Notes: generated from the sequence alone by a model not told the origin. Shown: positions 26,638 through 36,616, numbered from the stretch's first letter. The stretch: DNA of 64,000 bases from Bifidobacterium minimum (GCF_000741645.1 NZ_JGZD01000009.1:682001-746000); one strand, 5' to 3'. Translations and numbers: made by a program.

Positions 26638-27312
26638 TCAGTACTGCGGCATATTGTCGAGGTTGAATCCTATGGCTGCCAGCTGGTCGCGTCCGGAGGG
26701 CGTTATCTTGTCGATCGTCCATTGGGGGTTCCACGTCCAATCGATGCGGAACTCCTCCACCAGACCAGCCAGCGTGCTCGCGCATTCGTCCTCGATGAGG
26801 TCGGTCAGAGGGCATGCCGGGGTGGTCAGGGTCATGGTGATGATGGCCCGCCCCTGGGCGTCGATCTCGATGCCGTAGACGAGTCCAAGATCGATCACGT
26901 CGATGCCCAGCTCCGGATCGATCACCTGATGAAGGGCCTCGCGGACATCCTGCGCCGTGGCCCGTCCGATGTCATCGAGGGCCTTGAGGGGTATGCCGTC
27001 CTCATCCTCATCCGCGTGGTCGGCGCAGCAGCCGTGCGTCCCATCATCATGACGTCCTCCGCAGGCGCATGACGCATGTTTGCCATCACGGTCATCCGCG
27101 GCATCATGCCCATCAGCATCACGCCCAGCGGCGGGTTCCGTTCCGGCTCCGGCCGGCGACTCGGTTGGACGCATCCGAGGCTGTGCGGAGGACAGCAGCG
27201 ATGGGTTCGCCATCACGCGTCCCGCCTCCTCCTCGTCGCCCATGACCTTGCTGATCGTGTCGAGAATGGTGGATTGGGGCTCGGGAACAAGTTCGTCGTG
27301 TGGGGTGCTCAT
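26638..27312 (-). CDS. SUF-associated DUF59/MIP18 Fe-S assembly factor with Cys/His-rich N-terminal extension
   Basis: A 224-residue last gene of the SUF operon. The C-terminal ~100 residues are a DUF59/MIP18 (SufT/PaaD-like) domain: AQDVREALHQVIDPELGIDVIDLG, then MTLTTPACPLTDLIEDE with the conserved Cys, and WTWNPQWTIDKITPSGRDQL. Such proteins help deliver Fe-S clusters. The N-terminal half is unusual: about residues 66-107 are Asp/His/Cys-rich, with HASCACGG, THGCC and DHADEDED, a likely metal-binding or disordered segment. The ATG at 27312 overlaps the sufU stop by four bases. The domain call is firm; the extension's role is unknown. Confidence 0.9.
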   Translation of the reverse strand: MSTPHDELVPEPQSTILDTISKVMGDEEEAGRVMANPSLLSSAQPRMRPTESPAGAGTEPAAGRDADGHDAADDRDGKHASCACGGRHDDGTHGCCADHADEDEDGIPLKALDDIGRATAQDVREALHQVIDPELGIDVIDLGLVYGIEIDAQGRAIITMTLTTPACPLTDLIEDECASTLAGLVEEFRIDWTWNPQWTIDKITPSGRDQLAAIGFNLDNMPQY

Positions 27313-27977
27313 GACCTATCCTTGCTGTTGTCGTTGAAGGTGTCGCGTCCGTCCGTATTGGCGGAGGCATCCGTGCTGGTGATGGCGTCCGTGTCGCCGA
27401 CGGCGGAGGGGACCTGATCCGGTTCCGCCGCCGTGGCCAGAGCCCGGGCCACGGAATCCTTCATCCCCTCCCATGCGAGCAGAGCGCATTTGATTCTCAT
27501 CGGATACCGCGAGACGCCCTGAAAGACCACGGCATCCCCCAGAGCCTCGTTCTCTTCCTCGTCGGTGAGTCCCGCGCCTCGGGAGCTCATCAGCCTGTGG
27601 AAAAGGGATTCCAGTCGCATGGCGTCATCGACCGTCGATCCCTGGACGAGGTCGGTCATAACCGACAGGCTCGCCTGGGAGATGGAGCATCCCTGCCCGT
27701 CCCAAACGATCCGGTCGATCGTCCGCGGCTCGTTGCGGGAGACCTCGACGTGGATGGTGGCCTCGTCGCCGCAGGTGGGGTTGAACTGGTGGGATTCCCC
27801 GGCCGTGCAGTATTCGTGGGATGCGGCCAGCGCCGTGTCGCCCTGGAGGGACGAGGATCCCTCGGTCGCGAGGTCCGAGCCGGCCCTCACCCGTCCATGC
27901 GGGTGCCTGGATGCGTCAAGAATCACCTCCTGATACATCTGCTGCAGGTCCTCGTCCTCCATGCCGTATCCGTTCAT
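27309..27977 (-). CDS. sufU: Fe-S cluster assembly sulfur-transfer protein SufU
   Basis: SufU (222 aa) accepts persulfide sulfur from SufS via a zinc site. The zinc/sulfur cysteines are in NPTCGDEATIHV (~68-79), QGCSISQASLSVM (~95) and IKCALLAWEG (~163), with the conserved Asp after the first Cys. It carries the ~20-residue insertion that separates SufU from IscU. A 40-residue internal/leading extension and a Thr/Asp/Ala-rich C-tail are lineage-specific. It lies 111 bp after sufS and overlaps the DUF59 gene. Confidence 0.94.
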   Translation of the reverse strand: MNGYGMEDEDLQQMYQEVILDASRHPHGRVRAGSDLATEGSSSLQGDTALAASHEYCTAGESHQFNPTCGDEATIHVEVSRNEPRTIDRIVWDGQGCSISQASLSVMTDLVQGSTVDDAMRLESLFHRLMSSRGAGLTDEEENEALGDAVVFQGVSRYPMRIKCALLAWEGMKDSVARALATAAEPDQVPSAVGDTDAITSTDASANTDGRDTFNDNSKDRS

Positions 27978-28088
27978 CGCTTCCGTTCCATGCCTTTCCC
28001 GTCATCGTCCCTGAGAGCGGCTCCGTTCCGGCGGCTCCATGGTCTCCCGTCGTGCGGCATCGCCTCCCGCTGGCTATCGTCCATGGGA

Positions 28089-29360
28089 TCACGCGCCGAA
28101 GAAGGGCCTGACTCCATGGACCGCGTCGACCAGAGCCTGCGCCTCGTCGACCGTGTTGTACACTCCCGTGGATGCGCGGTTCGAGGCGACGACGCCGAAG
28201 TGCCGATGCACCGGCTGGGCGCAATGGTGTCCGACACGAATCGCGATTCCCTGCGAGTCGAGATATTGACCGACGTCATGAGGATGGACGCCCTCGACCT
28301 CGAACGCGACGGTGCCGATGCGGTGGTCCTCGTCACGCGGTCCAAGGATCCGTATCCCATCGACGTCCGCCAGCTTCAGCAGCTCATGCGTTATGGACCG
28401 CTCATGCCGGGCGATCTCATCCATGCCCACGGAACGCATCCAATCGGCGGCCACCCCCGCGGCCACGACCTGCGCCACGGGCTGCGTCCCCGCCTCGAAG
28501 CGTGCGGGAGGCTCCATGTACTGCGCCGGTTTGTCCATCCACGCGAGTTCGACCATGGATCCTCCGAAGCTCGCGGGAGGAAGGGCCTCGAGCAGATCCC
28601 GACGGCCATAAAGGAACCCTACGCCTGTGGGACCATACATCTTGTGGGCGCTCCAGACCGCGAAGTCGACCCCCATGGCGTGGAAGTCGACGGGAAGATG
28701 CGGAACGGACTGGCAGGCGTCCAGCACGACGATCGCCCCCACTTCGTGGGCCCTTCTGACCACCGGCGCGATATCCGTGACCGCTCCGGTGGTGTTCGCC
28801 ACATGGGCGATGGCCACGATCTTCGTGCGCTCCGTGATGACCTCATCGGCCATATCGGTGCGGATGCGCCCATCCGGGGTCAGCGAGAACCATGAAAGGG
28901 ATGCTCCCGTCCTTGCCGCAAGCTCCTGGAAGGGAAGAAGAACCGAATGGTGTTCGGCCTGCGACACCACGATGCCGTCCCCCGGTTTGAGGGCGAAGCG
29001 GCGGGCCTCCTCGCCTCCGCGACCCAATGACGCGTTGCCGAAGGCGGTGGCCAGCAGATTGAGACCGGCGGTCGCGCCGGCGGTCACGACGATCTCCTCC
29101 TGACCCTCGCGGGTGTCGGCGCCCACCAGAGCGGCCACGGACGCCCGGGCATGTTCGAAGGCCATGGTGCTGCGCGCGGCCAGCTCATGGGCTCCACGAT
29201 GGACGCCCGCGTTGATGGACCGGTAGAAATCGGATTCCGCGTCGATGACCACCTCGGGTTTCTGCGCGGTGGCGGCGGAGTCCAGATAGATCAGGGGATG
29301 TCCGTGAATCGTCTGGTCCAGTATGGGGAACTGCCCACGCAATGCTGAGAAATCGGTCAT
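28089..29360 (-). CDS. sufS: Cysteine desulfurase SufS
   Basis: A PLP-dependent group II cysteine desulfurase, 423 aa, supplying sulfur for cluster assembly. The N-terminus YLDSAATAQKP, VTAGATAGLNLLA, QAEHHSVLLPFQ, the PLP lysine in WSAHKMYGPTG (~240) and the active-site Cys in RVGHHCAQPVHRHFG (~380) are all present. ATG 29360 fits the family start. It is separated from sufC by 155 bp containing short tandem repeats but lies on the same strand between SUF genes. Confidence 0.96.
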   Translation of the reverse strand: MTDFSALRGQFPILDQTIHGHPLIYLDSAATAQKPEVVIDAESDFYRSINAGVHRGAHELAARSTMAFEHARASVAALVGADTREGQEEIVVTAGATAGLNLLATAFGNASLGRGGEEARRFALKPGDGIVVSQAEHHSVLLPFQELAARTGASLSWFSLTPDGRIRTDMADEVITERTKIVAIAHVANTTGAVTDIAPVVRRAHEVGAIVVLDACQSVPHLPVDFHAMGVDFAVWSAHKMYGPTGVGFLYGRRDLLEALPPASFGGSMVELAWMDKPAQYMEPPARFEAGTQPVAQVVAAGVAADWMRSVGMDEIARHERSITHELLKLADVDGIRILGPRDEDHRIGTVAFEVEGVHPHDVGQYLDSQGIAIRVGHHCAQPVHRHFGVVASNRASTGVYNTVDEAQALVDAVHGVRPFFGA

Positions 29361-29473
29361 AACGCCTTCCGTCTTCCTAATTGGCCATCGGCTCCTGTAC
29401 CATAACGGCCCAGGGACCGGGCGACGCGGCTGGTGCCGAACGCACCCGTCATGACGCCCATCGTCCGAACAAT

Positions 29474-29519
29474 CTCTTTATGCTCTTTACTCTTTATGCC
29501 GGTTCCACGCCGGTTCTAC
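29474..29519. repeat. Short tandem repeats at the sufC 3' end
   Basis: A CTCTTTATG-like unit occurs three times (29474-29498). Then GCCGGTTCCAC/GCCGGTTCTAC (29498-29508, 29509-29519) occurs in tandem, 10 of 11 identical. The sufC stop codon (29516-29518) is inside the second copy. Confidence 0.85.
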
Positions 29520-30295
29520 GCCAGCGCCGATTCCGTCTGCGCGCCTTCGGGAAGATACCGGTCGTATCCCTGATCCTCCAGCTCGTCGGCAAGCTCCGGC
29601 CCTCCCGTGCGCACGAAATGGCCATCGGCGAAAACATGGACGATATCGGGCTTGATGTATTTGAGGATGCGGGTGTAGTGCGTCACCATGAGGATCCCCA
29701 GGCCGGTGTTCTCCTTGGCGCGGTTGACGCCCTCGGAGACGATGCGAAGCGCGTCGACGTCGAGTCCGGAATCGGTCTCGTCGAGGATGGCGAACTTGGG
29801 TTTGAGAAGCTCCAGCTGCAGGACCTCCGCCCTTTTCTTCTCCCCGCCCGAGAATCCCTCGTTCACGGATCTTGTGGCGAACTTGGGATCCATGCGCAGC
29901 CTTTTCATCGACGCGCTGAGATCCTTGGCCCATGCGCGGATCGCCGGCGCCTTGCCGTCGATCTCCGTCTTCGCCGTGCGGAGGAAATTGGTCATCGACA
30001 CGCCGGGAATCTCCACCGGGTACTGCATCGCAAGGAAGATACCCTCCTTGGCTCTTTCATCCGGGGTCTGCTTGAGGATGTCGACCCCATCGAGGAGGGC
30101 CTCACCCGAGTCCACCTCGTACTTCGGGTGGCCCGCCAAGGTGTAGGCGAGCGTTGACTTCCCCGATCCGTTGGGTCCCATGATGGCGTGGGTCTCACCG
30201 GAATTGACCGTCAGATTGACGCCTTTGAGGATCTGCTTGCGACCCTCCTTGGTCTCCACGGACGCATAGAGATCCTTGATCTGCAGGGTTGACAT
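29516..30295 (-). CDS. sufC: SUF system ATPase SufC
   Basis: An ABC-type ATPase (259 aa) that powers the SufBCD scaffold. Walker A is GPNGSGKSTLA (~39), the signature is FSGGEKKRAEVLQ (~149) and the Walker B region FAILDETDSGLDVDAL is the SufC-typical form. VTHYTRILKYIKPD is also characteristic. The start ATG at 30295 sits two bases after the sufD stop with GAGGAG upstream, so it is coupled to sufD. Confidence 0.98.
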   Translation of the reverse strand: MSTLQIKDLYASVETKEGRKQILKGVNLTVNSGETHAIMGPNGSGKSTLAYTLAGHPKYEVDSGEALLDGVDILKQTPDERAKEGIFLAMQYPVEIPGVSMTNFLRTAKTEIDGKAPAIRAWAKDLSASMKRLRMDPKFATRSVNEGFSGGEKKRAEVLQLELLKPKFAILDETDSGLDVDALRIVSEGVNRAKENTGLGILMVTHYTRILKYIKPDIVHVFADGHFVRTGGPELADELEDQGYDRYLPEGAQTESALA

Positions 30296-30297
30296 GA

Positions 30298-31560
30298 TTA
30301 CTTCTCCTCCAATACGGTTCGCATGGCCTCATCCTCGCCTCGAGACAACCGGCGGTCGATGACGTTCATCAGATGTCCCGAGATCGCGGGGATGCCGATC
30401 TCGTCGACGAGCTCTCCGAAGAAGCCCCTGACGACCAGCTTCCTCGCCTCGCGCTCGGGAATCCCGCGGGATTGCAGATAGAACAGCTCCTCGTCGTCGA
30501 AGCGTCCCACCGAACTGGCATGGCCCGCGCCGATGATGTCACCGTTCTCGATTTCGAGGTTGGGCTCGGAATCCGCGATCGCCCCGGGTGTGAGAACCAG
30601 ATTGCGGTTGAGCTCATAGGAGTCCGTGCCGGGCGCCGTCGGTTGGATCAGCGCGTTGCCCACCCACGTGGAATGCGCGTGGCGGCCGTCCAGGGCTCCC
30701 TTGTATACGACGCGGGAACGGCATTCGGGGTGGTTGTGCACCACCATTGTCCGATGCTCGATATGCTCGCCCGGATCCACGAAATAGATGCCGAGCATGT
30801 TGAGGTCTCCCTGCGGTCCGCCGAATTCCTGATCCATGCGGATGCGGACGAAATCACCACCCAGAGTGACCATGGAATGGCGCAGGGACGCCCCCTCCCC
30901 CATATGGATCCTGTGGCTGCCCACATGCCGCGACCCCGCATCCCACTCCTGGATGAACGTGGTGGAGACGTGGGAGTCCTGGCCCGTGACGATTTCCACG
31001 CCCTCGGACAGATTGGCGAGACCATGGTGCTCGACCACGACGTCCGCATGTGAACGGTCATGGGCCCTGATCACCAGATGCAGCGAGTCCAGATCGGCGC
31101 CGCCGCCGACGATCGAGATCAGAACCGGCTGGTCCGGCTCGCCGTCGATCTCGACGACGGTGGCCTTGTCCGTCACGGACCACTGCACGGCGGAAGCGCG
31201 GTCGCTGGGCTTCATGACGGTGCCCGTGGGCTCCTGCCCCATCGGCACGGTGGACACCCTGACGCCATCAGCATCCAAGGCGGAGCCGTCCATGGAGGTC
31301 ACCCGCACGGTCGTGGCGTGCGAGGGGACGAACGGTTCGAAGAAATCGGCGATCCTATTGATCGGCGTGAAGCGCCAGTCATCATCCTTGCGCGTGGGCA
31401 CGGGGAAGGACGACACGTCGAAGCTGCGCGGCTCGCGGTCGGCGCTTGATGGCATGGCCGCGGGGAAGGCATAGGGGTTCTTCGGGTCGGCCGTCGGAAT
31501 GGCGGGATCGTGAGGCGTCGTTCGACGCGGTTCCTCGGCCAGTTGTTGTTCCTCCGTCAT
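30298..31560 (-). CDS. sufD: Fe-S cluster assembly protein SufD
   Basis: SufD, 420 aa, is the SufB paralogue of the SufBCD scaffold. The C-terminal beta-helix core has GPQGDLNMLGIYFVDPGEHIEHRTMVVHN, AHSTWVGNALIQPTAPGTDSYELNRNL and EIENGDIIGAGHASSVGRFD. The last includes the His that lies at the SufB-SufD interface in known structures. The N-terminal half is variable as usual. Starts four bases after the sufB stop. Confidence 0.96.
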   Translation of the reverse strand: MTEEQQLAEEPRRTTPHDPAIPTADPKNPYAFPAAMPSSADREPRSFDVSSFPVPTRKDDDWRFTPINRIADFFEPFVPSHATTVRVTSMDGSALDADGVRVSTVPMGQEPTGTVMKPSDRASAVQWSVTDKATVVEIDGEPDQPVLISIVGGGADLDSLHLVIRAHDRSHADVVVEHHGLANLSEGVEIVTGQDSHVSTTFIQEWDAGSRHVGSHRIHMGEGASLRHSMVTLGGDFVRIRMDQEFGGPQGDLNMLGIYFVDPGEHIEHRTMVVHNHPECRSRVVYKGALDGRHAHSTWVGNALIQPTAPGTDSYELNRNLVLTPGAIADSEPNLEIENGDIIGAGHASSVGRFDDEELFYLQSRGIPEREARKLVVRGFFGELVDEIGIPAISGHLMNVIDRRLSRGEDEAMRTVLEEK

Positions 31561-31563
31561 GAG

Positions 31564-33090
31564 TCAGCCCACCGATCCTTCCATCTGCAGTTCCACCAGA
31601 CGATTGAGCTCCAGGGCGTACTCCATCGGAAGTTCGCGGCTGATGGGCTCCACGAAGCCTCGGACGATCATGCCCATGGCCTCCTTTTCCTCCAGACCAC
31701 GGCTCATGAGATAGAAGAGCTGATCCTCGGAGACCTTCGACACCGTGGCCTCATGGGCCATGGAGACGTCGTCCTCCCGGACGTCGACGTGCGGGTAGGT
31801 GTCGGAGCGGGAATAGTCGTCCACCAGAAGCGCGTCGCATACTACGGAGGAGCTCGAGCCCTGCGCACCCTTGAGGATTTTGACCAGCCCTCGGTAGGCC
31901 GAACGACCGCCTCCGCGGGATATCGATTTCGCCACGATGGTGGAGCTCGTGTGGGGCGCCAGATGTATCATCTTCGCGCCCGTGTCCTGATACTGCCCGG
32001 TGCCCGCGAATCCCAGCGACATCGTGGATCCCTTGGCGTAGGGTTCGGCGAGTATGCAGGCCGGATACTTCATGGTCGCCTTCGAGCCGATGTTCCCGTC
32101 CACCCATTCCATGGTCCCGCCCTCGCGGACGTACGCACGCTGGGTGACGAGATTGTAGACGTTGTTGGACCAGTTCTGCACCGTGGTGTATCGAACCCGC
32201 GCGTGCTTCTCGACGATGATCTCGACGATCGCCGCGTGCAGCGAGTCCGTGGAGTATATCGGAGCCGTGCACCCCTCGACGTAGTGCACGTACGATCCTT
32301 CGTCCGCGATGATCAACGTCCGTTCGAACTGCCCCATATTCGGCGTGTTGATGCGGAAATACGCCTGAAGCGGGATGTCCACATGAACGCCTTTGGGAAC
32401 GTATACGAAGGATCCGCCGGACCACGCCGCGGTGTTGAGCGCACCGAATTTGTTGTCAGCGGGAGGTACGACCGTTCCGAAGTACTTGCGCACCAGATCG
32501 GGGTACTCGCGGACGGCGGTGTCGGTATCGACGAAGATGACGCCCTGCTCCTTGAGATCCTCCCTGATCGAGTTGTAGATGACCTCGGACTCGTACTGGG
32601 CCGCGACGCCGGAGACGAGCCTCTTCTTCTCGGCCTCCGGGATGCCCAGTTTGTCATAGGTGCTGCGGATGTCCTCGGGAAGGTCATCCCATGTCTGGGC
32701 CTGCTTGTCGAGCGGCTTGACGTAGTACTTGAAGTCGTCGGCGTTGAATCCGGACAGATCCACGCCCCAATCGGGCATGGGCTTGTCCAGGAACGCCCTG
32801 TACCCCTTGAGCCTGATGTCCAGCATCCACTGCGGCTCGTTCTTGTCAGCGGAGATCGCCCGCACGACGTTCTCGTCGATTCCCTTGCGCGCCGCGCGGC
32901 CGGCCGCGTCGGAATCATGCCAGCCATAGCCGTAGTCGCCGAACTGGCTGATGATCTCGTCGTCGCGTTTGATCTTGTCCTCGTTGACGCGTGAGCGGTC
33001 GGCCACATACTGGCTCATCTCCACGTCCGCCGCGGCCTGAGACGTCTCTTTCGTCACGTCCGCTGCCTCCATTCGTTGTGCTTCTACCAT
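31564..33090 (-). CDS. sufB: Fe-S cluster assembly protein SufB
   Basis: SufB, 508 aa from the ATG at 33090, is the scaffold subunit on which clusters form. Landmarks are [40 protein letters not shown], the Cys-containing [17 protein letters not shown] and [25 protein letters not shown] at 33057 (VTKETSQ) has a better ribosome site (GGAGG, eight bases away) and may be the real start, giving 497 aa. First gene of the SUF operon. No SufR/Rrf2-type regulator gene is visible nearby. Confidence 0.95.
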   Translation of the reverse strand: MVEAQRMEAADVTKETSQAAADVEMSQYVADRSRVNEDKIKRDDEIISQFGDYGYGWHDSDAAGRAARKGIDENVVRAISADKNEPQWMLDIRLKGYRAFLDKPMPDWGVDLSGFNADDFKYYVKPLDKQAQTWDDLPEDIRSTYDKLGIPEAEKKRLVSGVAAQYESEVIYNSIREDLKEQGVIFVDTDTAVREYPDLVRKYFGTVVPPADNKFGALNTAAWSGGSFVYVPKGVHVDIPLQAYFRINTPNMGQFERTLIIADEGSYVHYVEGCTAPIYSTDSLHAAIVEIIVEKHARVRYTTVQNWSNNVYNLVTQRAYVREGGTMEWVDGNIGSKATMKYPACILAEPYAKGSTMSLGFAGTGQYQDTGAKMIHLAPHTSSTIVAKSISRGGGRSAYRGLVKILKGAQGSSSSVVCDALLVDDYSRSDTYPHVDVREDDVSMAHEATVSKVSEDQLFYLMSRGLEEKEAMGMIVRGFVEPISRELPMEYALELNRLVELQMEGSVG

Positions 33091-33116
33091 GGGCTAACCT
33101 AACAGAATTCCTTCGC

Positions 33117-33162
33117 AAAAAAAAGAAACGCCGACCAGAAATCGGCTCTGCGCTGATCGGCG
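33117..33162 (-). terminator. U-rich terminator between pyrG and sufB
   Basis: On the minus strand GCCGA-TTTCTGG-TCGGC is followed by GTTTC and eight T's (33117-33124). An upstream CGCCGA (33157-33162) can compete for the same TCGGCG, giving two alternative stems before one U-tract. It ends 27 bases before the sufB ATG. Confidence 0.7.
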
Positions 33163-33223
33163 CCCGATCCGGCTCATCCGCCGACCCGACCACGGCGGAC
33201 ATCGATGACGGACGAATGACGAA

Positions 33224-33264
33224 TGCGGGGTCCGCCGTGGCTCGAAAGCCCGACGGACCCCGCA
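33224..33264 (-). terminator. GC-rich terminator of pyrG
   Basis: A perfect 11-bp stem (TGCGGGGTCCG / CGGACCCCGCA) with a nested GGCT/AGCC helix lies 34 bases after the pyrG stop. The following tract is only weakly T-rich (ATTCGTCATTCG). Confidence 0.75.
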
Positions 33265-33298
33265 GGGGTGGCACGGCAGCGGTTCCCGGACCCTGCGC

Positions 33299-34975
33299 CT
33301 ACGCCGTTGGGCGGTCGCCTGTCGTCTGGTGGTCCAGAGCCGCTCTGACCAGTCCCGCGAACAGGGGATGCGGTTTGGTCGGACGCGATTTGAACTCCGG
33401 ATGGGCCTGCGTGCCGACGTAGAACGGGTGGACGTCCTGCGGAAGCTCGACGAACTCGGTCAGCTCCCCGTCGGGGCTTTCCCCGCTGATGAGCATCCCG
33501 GCCTCGCGAAGACGCTGCTTGTAGGCGACGTTCACCTCATAGCGGTGGCGGTGGCGCTCGGTGACATGCTCGGTGCCGTACAGGCGGGCGACCAGCGAGC
33601 CCTTCTCCAACACGGCGGGATACGATCCCAGACGCATGGTGTGTCCCATGTCGCCGTTGCCGTTGACGATGTCCTTCTGCTCCTCCATCGTCGCGATGAC
33701 CGGATTGCCGCAGTCGGGCTCGAACTCCGAGGAGTTCGCGTCCTCCAGACCAAGGACGTGGCGCGCATACTCGATGACCATCGACTGCAGGCCCAGGCAC
33801 AGGCCCAACGCCGGAAGCCCGTTCTCGCGGGCATAGCGGAGGGCGCCGATCTTTCCTTCGATGCCGCGGATCCCGAATCCGCCGGGGATGACGATGCCGT
33901 CGACCTGGGCGAGCGCGGCGCGGGCCCCGTCGTTCGTCTCGCACAGATCCGCGGCGACCCACTTCACGTTGACCTTCGCGTAGTTGGCGAACCCGCCGGC
34001 CTTGATGGCCTCGGTGACGGAAAGATACGCGTCCGGAAGGTCGATGTACTTTCCTACGATCGCCACGCTCACCTCATGCTTGGGATGATGGACGCGGTCG
34101 AGGAGGTCCTCCCAGTCGGCCCAATCCACGTCGTGGAACGGAAGCTCGAGCTCGCGGACCACGTACGCGTCCAGCCCCTCGTTGAACAGGATCTTCGGAA
34201 CGTCGTAGATGCTGGGGGCATCCACGCAGTTGACGACGCCCTCTTCGTCGACATCGCACATCAGGGAGATCTTGTCCTTGATGGATTGCGACAGCGGTCT
34301 GTCGGATCGCAGCACCAGGGCGTCCGGCGATATGCCGAGCTGACGGAGCATCATAACCGAATGCTGCGTCGGTTTGGTCTTGAGCTCATGGGCGGCGGCG
34401 ATATAGGGGACCAGGGACACGTGGACGAACATGCAGTTCTCCGGGCCCAGATCCCGGCGCACCTCCCGAGCGGCCTCGAGGAATGGCTGCGACTCGATGT
34501 CGCCGACGGTCCCGCCGATTTCGGTGATGATGACGTCGACGTCATCGGAGGCCTGGGCCCGCATGCGCGATTTGATCTCGTTCGTGATGTGCGGGATGAC
34601 CTGGACGCACTGGCCCAGATACTCCCCCGCGCGCTCCTTGCGCAGAACCGACTGGTATATCTGTCCCGTGGTGACGTTGGCCTTCTGGCTGAGGAAGACG
34701 TCGAGGAAACGCTCGTAATGGCCGATGTCCAGATCGGTTTCGGCTCCGTCCTCGGTGACGTAGACCTCCCCGTGCTGGAAGGGGTTCATCGTTCCCGGAT
34801 CGACGTTGATATAGGGGTCGAGCTTCTGCTGGAGGACCCGGATTCCCCGGCTGCGGAGCAGGCGTCCCAACGATGATGCCGTCAGACCTTTTCCAAGGGA
34901 CGACACCACCCCTCCGGTGACGAAAATATGCTTGGTGATGTGACCCTGTGAACTCCCATGCTGTCTTCTAGCCAT
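33299..34975 (-). CDS. pyrG: CTP synthase
   Basis: PyrG, 558 aa, makes CTP from UTP with glutamine as nitrogen donor. The N-terminal synthetase domain starts [22 protein letters not shown], with [21 protein letters not shown]. The C-terminal glutamine amidotransferase domain has its nucleophile in ALGLCLGLQ (about residue 392) and the His/Glu pair region [15 protein letters not shown] 34975 gives the normal family length. Two tandem terminators separate it from sufB. Confidence 0.98.
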   Translation of the reverse strand: MARRQHGSSQGHITKHIFVTGGVVSSLGKGLTASSLGRLLRSRGIRVLQQKLDPYINVDPGTMNPFQHGEVYVTEDGAETDLDIGHYERFLDVFLSQKANVTTGQIYQSVLRKERAGEYLGQCVQVIPHITNEIKSRMRAQASDDVDVIITEIGGTVGDIESQPFLEAAREVRRDLGPENCMFVHVSLVPYIAAAHELKTKPTQHSVMMLRQLGISPDALVLRSDRPLSQSIKDKISLMCDVDEEGVVNCVDAPSIYDVPKILFNEGLDAYVVRELELPFHDVDWADWEDLLDRVHHPKHEVSVAIVGKYIDLPDAYLSVTEAIKAGGFANYAKVNVKWVAADLCETNDGARAALAQVDGIVIPGGFGIRGIEGKIGALRYARENGLPALGLCLGLQSMVIEYARHVLGLEDANSSEFEPDCGNPVIATMEEQKDIVNGNGDMGHTMRLGSYPAVLEKGSLVARLYGTEHVTERHRHRYEVNVAYKQRLREAGMLISGESPDGELTEFVELPQDVHPFYVGTQAHPEFKSRPTKPHPLFAGLVRAALDHQTTGDRPTA

Positions 34976-35020
34976 GGAACTTCAGCCTATCATCAGACTT
35001 CGACGCGGCGTGTTTCACGA

Positions 35021-35049
35021 GGTCCGGGCCCGACGCCCGGGGTCGGACC
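35021..35049 (-). terminator. Hairpin downstream of the alpha-amylase gene
   Basis: Outer stem GGTCCG/CGGACC and inner stem GGGC/GCCC begin 9 bases after the amylase stop. No U-tract. Confidence 0.6.
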
Positions 35050-35058
35050 CTCCGATCG

Positions 35059-36555
35059 TCAGGGACGCGCCCGGGAGCCTATATGGAAGGCGACGGCCGA
35101 ACCGGTGGGAACCGTTGCGGAGAAGCGCCCGTCGACGCCCACCCGGATGGTCGACGAACATGCGGCGTCCTTGTAGACGTTGCAGTATCGGCCGGCCGGA
35201 AGGGAGGTCCGATAGGACACGCGGGAATCCTGGGATGAGTTGTTCATCACGATGAAGGCCCTCCCTCCCCGTCCGAAGCCCACGACGTTGTCGCCGTCCG
35301 ACTGCCAGTCCACCACGGGGGCGTCGCCGGCGATGTTGTGCCATCCGACCATCCCGATGACGGACGCGTTCCTGTCGAAGCACGTCCATCCCGTCGTCGT
35401 CCGCGATTCGTCGCAGGTGGTGTCCGGAACCGAATCGTCGGTGGCCCCCGGGGCGCCCGCGTCGCGGTCGGTGAAGCGATATCCGGAGAAGACGTTGACC
35501 GATCCGTACGGATAGGCGAGCATGAACGCGGTGGCGAGGGTGTACTTGTCGCCATCCTTGTACGTCAGCGTCGACCCGTCGCGTTCCGTGTCCCAGTTGG
35601 TGACGAACACCGAGGCCTGGGAGCTGGACACGAGATTTGAGGCGATCTCGTCAAGCGTCAGGCTTCCCCCCATCAGGGAGTCGTCGAAAAGGCGTTTGAG
35701 GCGGTAGGCGTATTGGAACTCGTTGACCTGGCCGGATCGGAGGTACCTGTCGGGCTGGATCTCCTCCGCCTCGTTGACGTTGCCGATGACCTCCTGCATC
35801 CACCAGATGTCATCGATCGACCGTCCGGTCTTCTCCGCGACGATCCTTTTGATGGCGAGCACGTCGTCAGCGGCGATGTGCTTGACGGCGTCCACTCGGA
35901 AACCGGACACCCCGAGATCCAGCAGAGTGGCGAAATACTGCGCGAGAACCGATCTGACGTGGGTTGAGGACGTGTCCAGATCCTGAAGTCCGCTCACCCT
36001 GCACTCCTGGACGTCCGTGACGTCGCGGTAGTTCATGATGTTCTCGGTGCAGGAGTGGAAATCCTCGGACGTGTAGGGAACAGCCGGGAAGTCGCCCGTG
36101 TTCGTGTACGTGTTTCCCGCCGTGCCGACGCCCTGCGCGGTGTCCACGCCCGTCGTATGGTTGATGACCGCGTCCACGACCACGCCGACTCCCGCGGCCT
36201 TGCACTGGCGGATCATGTCGCGGAATTCGGACGTCGTTCCCTCCTTGGAGTCCAGCGCATAGCTGACCGGCTGGTACGACGTCCACCACGAGGAGCCGAG
36301 GATGCTCTCCTGCGGAGGGGACACCTGGACGTATCCCACTCCGGCGGGGCCCAGAACCTGCGTGCACTCACGGGCCACGGATCTCCAGTTGTACTGGAAG
36401 GCGGTCACTATGACGTCGCCGCGATGATCGGATGGACGAAAACCCGAAGAATATCCCGCGGGAACCTGAACGGTGCCCATGGACATCGCCAGTGACATCG
36501 CTACCGCGACACAGGCCATGCCTATGGCGCGGATCCTCATTCGATAGGTGCGCAC
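35059..36555 (-). CDS. Secreted GH13 alpha-amylase
   Basis: A 498-residue alpha-amylase, probably subfamily GH13_32. A Sec signal peptide with a hydrophobic core (~9-25) starts it. The (beta/alpha)8 barrel contains VVVDAVINHTTG, the nucleophile in GFRVDAVKH (~220), the acid/base Glu in WWMQEVIG (~250) and the third Asp region VFVTNWDTERD (~318). The C-terminal beta-domain ends the protein. It has no starch-binding module or anchor, so it is likely freely secreted. It closely resembles the N-terminal module of the amylopullulanase encoded 139 bp upstream (shared VSPPQESI, WWTSYQPVSY), implying tandem duplication. The start is a GTG at 36555 with AGAGG eight bases upstream; ATG 36540 is possible. 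Confidence 0.93.
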   Translation of the reverse strand: MRTYRMRIRAIGMACVAVAMSLAMSMGTVQVPAGYSSGFRPSDHRGDVIVTAFQYNWRSVARECTQVLGPAGVGYVQVSPPQESILGSSWWTSYQPVSYALDSKEGTTSEFRDMIRQCKAAGVGVVVDAVINHTTGVDTAQGVGTAGNTYTNTGDFPAVPYTSEDFHSCTENIMNYRDVTDVQECRVSGLQDLDTSSTHVRSVLAQYFATLLDLGVSGFRVDAVKHIAADDVLAIKRIVAEKTGRSIDDIWWMQEVIGNVNEAEEIQPDRYLRSGQVNEFQYAYRLKRLFDDSLMGGSLTLDEIASNLVSSSQASVFVTNWDTERDGSTLTYKDGDKYTLATAFMLAYPYGSVNVFSGYRFTDRDAGAPGATDDSVPDTTCDESRTTTGWTCFDRNASVIGMVGWHNIAGDAPVVDWQSDGDNVVGFGRGGRAFIVMNNSSQDSRVSYRTSLPAGRYCNVYKDAACSSTIRVGVDGRFSATVPTGSAVAFHIGSRARP

Positions 36556-36616
36556 GATTCGAGCCTCTTTCGTTATGCGCTTATGGGGTTCCGCATGGAT
36601 GCGGCCCCCGATGGAG

